Source: Cyanoderma ruficeps (Eukaryota; Chordata; Aves; Passeriformes; Timaliidae). Taken from it: a stretch of 64,000 nucleotides of DNA. The stretch spans positions 40,127,202 through 40,191,201 of the forward strand of contig VZDJ01007747.1 in assembly GCA_008694505.1 (NCBI GenBank). Reading direction: 5' to 3'. Below, piece by piece: positions 58,801-64,000 of the stretch. Positions within the stretch are counted from its first letter, which is position 1. Each line of letters starts with the position of its first letter. The notes beneath the pieces are model-generated. The model made no database searches, was not told where the DNA came from, and was given only the letters and a program-made list of their open reading frames with translations. The translations under genes and the position numbers were made by a program.

Positions 58801-59990
58801 CATGAAATATGTGATCCCTGGGCCTATTTCTTGTCCACATAGATCTTTCCTTGTGAATTCTGTGAATAGGTGGCCCCACATCCTTAAGTGGGAGGAATGA
58901 ACAGGAAGTTAATAAATTAATATTTTGATATTCAAATAAATACGAGTTTTCAAGAAATATTGAAGTGTGTCCCCAATTAAATTATTATCACAACCCCAAA
59001 TGCTCAGTAAGCTGATCATCACTAGTTAGTTTGTACAAAGTCCAGCATTGACACCAGTGCAGCTCTTTTAATTCTTTATAACTGTTCACCTGCGATACTG
59101 TAGTTTCCTCACAATTCAAGGGTTTATTCCTAGAGCAGAGGACAACTTGCAAAATGCTATGGCATCTGAACATTTGCTCAGATCTCAGAACCATCCAGCT
59201 GCCATTCTCTTCTAAACCACCACAGCAGGGTAGTGTCTACCACACTCCCAGGCGAATATTTGTGTTATAGGGTCAGTGTTGGCCTATGCACAGGCTGGGT
59301 GGTGTGCTGGGGAAAACATCCCTGCTGGTCCAGCTCTTCCCTAGAGAATGCTGCTCACACAACACAGAGAAATAAGAAAAGAAAAAATTTTGAAGATTTG
59401 AGGGTTGAAGGGTTTCATCATACACCATAATTTCAATTTTCACCCCTGCTTCTCCCTGTGTTGTTGCTTAAATGCATGAAGTTTTTCTCTTTCTCTTCAC
59501 TTGCCATTTGAACTCTTTTTTCGCACCTCTTCTGCATGCTGCTGTGGGCTATGAAAGTTTAAGTTTACTTGATTAAGTGTTACTTGCACTTTTGTTTCTG
59601 GTGTTTGGTCTTCACCGATCTTTGCTTTTCTGTAAGGAGATGGAACAGGTGAGGGGATAAACCAGTTAGAGAAGCGAGAGATGAGGACTAGCAGGCACCT
59701 CAATTTCAATGTGTGCACCTCCTTGTTTGAAGCAGGAATGCAGTATGTGAAAGTTAAGAAGCCACCCTTCCTCAACCATTACAGTGCAGCCTTGCTCAAG
59801 TGTCCTGCTGCAGGCAGCCGGGTGCTTTTCTCACCTCAGCTCCCTCACATGCACCATGGCATGCTGAAAGCATGATAGGCACATTTCAGGTGGAATCTGA
59901 TCATCCTTGTCCGCAGTGACAGAGGGAGCTGTTCAAATCTCCTTTTTCTTCATGAGCACTTTTCATTTAGTGAGTCACCAGCGGACCCGT
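55817..59990. other. unique non-coding sequence
   Basis: There is no gene or repeat family. A T run lies at 58772-58785. At 58560-58650 a short patch (AGAGTTAACTGGCTGC, TTTCATTATAATGCC) resembles the candidate non-coding elements. Open frames of up to 102 codons lack domains. Confidence 0.52.
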
Positions 59991-60055
59991 GCTAAAGCAC
60001 CTCTGAGTCTCCCATCTGTAGATGAGTACAATTAGCAACTGGAACCTGCCTCTGA
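59991..60055 (+). mobile_element. possible MIR-like SINE remnant, sense
   Basis: CTAAAGCACCTCTGAGTCTC, CCATCTGTAGATGAGTACAA and TTAGCAACTGGAACCTGCCT keep the order and spacing of the MIR 3' region (acctctctgagcctcag, then tttccccatctgtaaaatga, ggataatagtacctacct). It is shorter and less convincing than the remnants at 6150 and 44847. Confidence 0.33.
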
Positions 60056-63000
60056 GCAACATTTTCAAATGTCATTTCCAGTGGGGTAGATGTTTGCTCT
60101 ATGCAAAAGTTGGTTGCAGTGATATCAGTTCTGGGAAACATTAATTCTGTTTTCTAGTCATCAGAGTCCGTGCTACAGAACAAGCAAATTTATATTAATT
60201 CAAAAATACCAACTGCAACTACTTCCCCTTCCTAAAGTAAAACTGAGCTGGCAGCGTTATAACTGCATGCAAAATTGGGTGTACACAGGTTTACCTATTT
60301 ACACAATGCTAATGTGTAGATAAGGCCTTAACAGACATTTTAGTGTCCCTATCATCTCTGAAAGTGAGACTTCAGGGGTACTTCAAGAAGTTCACTTTAA
60401 AAAAGTTAATTTGCACAAAAATGGAAAAAGAAGATAAACTATTTGTTGCTACTGGAAGCTTCACTTCCACAAGTAGCTTTTTACAAGAAGACAGACATGT
60501 CAATTCACCTGGGACTGCCTATCTGACCTGTCAGAAAAAAAAGGATTTTTGTCATGCCATCACCCTTAAACCTTTATCAGCCAGTATCTAGTGAGCAAGT
60601 ACTAGCAAGTTCACATTTGCATTTTGGCTTTGCAATTAAAGCAACAAAGTGTTTTAAAACTCTTCTCTTCCTGTGTCTAACTAAACCAGCACAATTAAAA
60701 TTATAGTCACTGCTCAGGGAAGACATTCATTAATACCTGGACTGCTGAGGCCAATAGATTTTGATCAGAAACCATGATGACACATATTATCTTCAGAATG
60801 CAAAACCTGCCCTAGTTTTGAAATTTTTAATAAGATTATGTAGTTTCAGCTTAATAAACTGCTTGAAGATAGTAGAAGAATAATACAATGTTTAAACACA
60901 TTCTTCCATTGTATTCTTAATTTAAGACCATGTTGTTTTGGAAGTTCAGTGTTTTACCTGAATTTTAGTCCCAGACAGTTAATCTTGTAGTGGAACATTT
61001 GCAATAAAAATTAGTCTTTGCCAAACATTTGTGCCTGGATGTAAGACCATACTTTTAACTGGTAAAAATGGTGCATTATCAGAGATTGGAAGCAGAGGTG
61101 TGCTCTGACAGAGTGTGGTCCCTGCCACCNGAAGAGAAGAGAATGAAATAGCAAAGATTATCAAACAGAGGAAGAACTGTTAGACACTATCCATAATAAG
61201 ATGAAAAGCCATATTTTGGAAAAACTAATGCAAAGCAAATGCAGTATGAATACTTGAAAGAAGACCCAGAACAGCCTTGTGGCAGAAAAAGAGAAACTCA
61301 GTGACATTTTCTGTCCCAAGGTTCACTCCTTCATAATGTTCTTCTTCTCCTTGGTGGAACAGGTTGTGGTTGGGGAATGGTTGAGAACACCAGCAGTCCA
61401 TGAATCAGACCTAGAGTCATGAAGGTATTCCTGTGTCTAATTCTCAGAGAAATCAGTGAAAGTTAAATTCTGAAAGTAACTTTAGATTTGAGGCCTTGGT
61501 CCCCGTCCAGGTTGGTTTAGCTCAGTGTGGGTCTGTTAGCTTCCAAATTGTGCCCATTTTGAACAATTGCTATTGTTGCATATTTTTTCCTTACTGTGTC
61601 AATATTTGTTCTAGCTTATGGTCCTTTGAAACCATGCTCCAGTAGACACAGGCTTTTTTGAGGCCTTCTCTAGTCCCAACATGCTTTTCTTTCCAGTCTT
61701 TGAATGGGAACTGCAAGGATGGGTTCACCAGGTATGATCTTTCTTGGAGAAAAAAATGATCTAGTCTGTTTGCCATGTAAGTGCTGAGCAGAAATGTTAT
61801 ATGGGCCCTTTAATAATACCATTATTTGCTTGGCTATCTGTGTTCTGTGGATTTTTCAGCTGTTCATTTGTTTGGTGCTAAATTATACTTTCCTTTTTTT
61901 TTTAAAGTTGTTTCATCTTTGGAAAAAATTTTAATAATCCTTAAACTTGCAGTAGGTCCTATTTAAAAGCATTTGGAAGCAACTGCCTGTCAATTGTTCA
62001 CTGAAAAAGGAAAAGGTGACCCTAGAAGAAGAATTTATTAAGAGGGTGAATAAATAATTTCTCCCTCTCATTGTCATGTCATTTTCTTTACCATTTGGCA
62101 TTCACTGCACTTGGAAATTCCTCCAAGTCTTTGTGTTCCTGAGCTTTGAGATTTCAGAAAACAGTCCCCTGGCCCCTAGTCCCTGCCAAGATTGCTACTT
62201 TCATACTCCATTTCCTGTGGATTACAAAACAGGATATTATTATGAAAACAAACAGAAATTGCTGTTCACTGCTGCTAATCTTGAAGAGAACCATAGGGGA
62301 ATGAAAGCTCTGCAGTTCTTCCTTTTTAGGTGGCTCAGGCCAGGGATGACTCCTGTTCTGCTGCTGTCAGGCAAAGATCAAACACTTTTCATTGCCGATT
62401 ACCAAAGGTCACAGTAGATAACTCCGCAGTTTTCTGTCCTTCCTTTGAAATTTTAGTCACTGAGAGATGCATTCAAGTTTTTTTGAAGCTTTTTAAAGTT
62501 TTTAAATCTCCCACTATGTTTCATGGTAAATATGGGATCACTTATAAACCAAAGGCAGTTTATAATAGAAAACTAACTGAAGATATTTCTCTGCTCTGTA
62601 CGTTGCTGCAGGCTGTTTCAGCACTGGGCAGAAGGGTTGCTGTATGTTGTTGGCTTGCCTTTTTCCTGTGGGTGATGTAGTAGAAGGTGTTAAAAGACAT
62701 TTATTTGGCCCTTCTGCAGCTGTGAACCAGGAATATCTTATCTGCTTACTTTAAAATAAAGAAAATATGATGCTACAAAGCAGAAGTCATGTGTTGGTTG
62801 TATAGCTCAGGGATGGGAGCCCAAGGTGGTATCTGTGGAGGAGACAGATCTGAGAACAAGTCACCTATCTTTTTGCCCCCAAGTTACTTAGTCTCTTCCC
62901 CACAGTATCCGATCCCTTTAGGAAAGGATGTTTCCTCCACAGCTCTCTTGTAGGCTTCAGAAGAGTGAACCGTACTGTTGACAGAGGGAAAGTGGGATAG

Positions 63001-64000
63001 ATGCAGTTTGGCTGCAGATTTTGCAGGAAGAATCTGGCTGAGCTGGGAATAGGGGTTGGGACTTTTGCTTTATTAGCTCTAACATGTGGCTCCAAATTTA
63101 ACTCTTCTTTTGACCATCGTGACTTGGGGCATGAGGATGATGTGCAAAACTATTAATAGAGTACACAGACAGTCATGCTCCTCAGGCTTCCACCATATGC
63201 CAAAGCATATTCTTTAGCTTTGGTGAGGCCACATTCACCATGCAGCCACGCCATGAGGTCAGTGAGGGTGCTGTCAAGGATAACACCAGGTCAGATCCCA
63301 AACAGCATCATGGACTATCTTTGAGACCTCTTGACTACTGACTGCTTGCTTCCAAACCTGAATTAGCCCAAATTTCCATTTCCATCCAGTAATAAACAGC
63401 CAGACCACCCTGGTTTCTGTTCCAAGATGAACTCCACAGAGCTTCATTGACCTGCTCTAAGTAGTGCCCTGGTGCCATGTGAGATGTCCTGGCATGTCCC
63501 CAGAAGGCACAAGTCTACTTGCTACCAGCCTTGTTCCAGGCACTAGGAGCTCAAGGGACCTTGGATTGTCTTTGGGCTGAAAGGAGCAAAGCATACACCT
63601 GCATTCCTCATGGAGGCACTCCCTTCATTGAGAGGCTGGAAAGCAAACTGGGCTTGAAAAAAACAAACAAACCAAAAATGAAGCACAGGGAGCTCTGGGG
63701 TGTGTGTTCTTGGGAGAGTCACTCAGGGTGTGGGCAATGAGCAAGTGGGTGCTTGAAGGCTTTCAGGAATGGGATCAGCTCTCTGATAACACTGCCCTGG
63801 TTCCCAGGCTCAGGCAAGAGATGCACTCTAGTGGGTGTTTAAATGGAAGATGTGCTTAAAAGCTGGATCATTCAGTGGGTTTATTAATGGTCACAACTGC
63901 TTTGCTCTCAAAATATGTGATGGCTTGTGTGGTGGCTCTGCAGACCAGGTTTCGAAGAGGTACATGCTTTATTTATTAACCTCTGAGCTCCTTTGGACAT
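60056..64000. other. unique non-coding sequence with one ambiguous base
   Basis: No gene or repeat family is supported. An N sits at 61130 in CTGCCACCNGAAG. T-rich runs occur at 61893-61905. Two overlapping open frames, 113 codons at 62076-62417 and 116 at 62330-62680, have no domain. An A-rich AAACAAACAAACC patch lies at 63660-63673. Confidence 0.52.

Noticed and set aside
62076..62680. Two overlapping open frames, the second preceded by an acceptor-like TTCTTCCTTTTTAG at 62316
   Set aside because: No convincing donor follows, the translations have no domain, and the two frames are mutually exclusive.
1..64000. Operons, CRISPR arrays, prokaryotic promoters or ribosome-binding sites
   Set aside because: The sequence is vertebrate nuclear DNA. 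None of these apply and no regularly spaced direct repeats were seen.

Overview
This window is vertebrate nuclear DNA, almost certainly from a bird. The main evidence is a set of interspersed CR1 LINE fragments with avian-type 3' ends (GGTTGGAACTAGATGATCTT..., CCCTTCCAACCC, then tandem ATTCTATG/ATTCTGTG octamers). Sparse repeats, few CpGs and a mid-range base composition fit this, as do ancient MIR-like SINE remnants. The style of the CR1 copies at 569 and 50101 suggests a passerine, but that is only an inference. One ambiguous base (N) at 61130 shows the source is a draft assembly.

No protein-coding gene, rRNA, tRNA or other classical RNA gene can be supported. The longest open frames are 130-174 codons. 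By a rough calculation (about 6,000 stop-to-stop runs over six frames, each extended with probability 61/64 per codon), a few runs of 150 codons or more are expected by chance, and none of the translations shows a recognisable domain. The window is best read as intergenic or long-intron sequence.

Layout: 1-2350 holds two CR1 fragments in opposite orientation whose 5' ends face each other. 2350-16640 is mostly unique, with one MIR-like remnant (6150), one short CR1 (12937), two homeobox-site-rich candidate regulatory blocks (5400 and 14440) and a GC-richer stretch (14800-16200). 16640-18010 is an AT-rich block that looks like a conserved non-coding element. 18000-39000 carries four short CR1 3' ends (21645, 28025, 31030, 38379), three local tandem duplications (21297, 27122, 33530), a G-quadruplex motif (25092) and a near-perfect 28-bp hairpin (29154). 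39690-39926 and 50785-51030 are two inverted copies of a dispersed repeat that I cannot assign to a family; they share 44 identical bases. A further MIR-like remnant is at 44847, another CR1 at 50101, and G4 motifs lie at 55081 (+) and 55799 (-). A weak third MIR candidate is at 59991.

Because no genes are visible, no pathway can be described. The most useful leads are the unassigned dispersed repeat and the candidate enhancer blocks, in particular 16640-18010.
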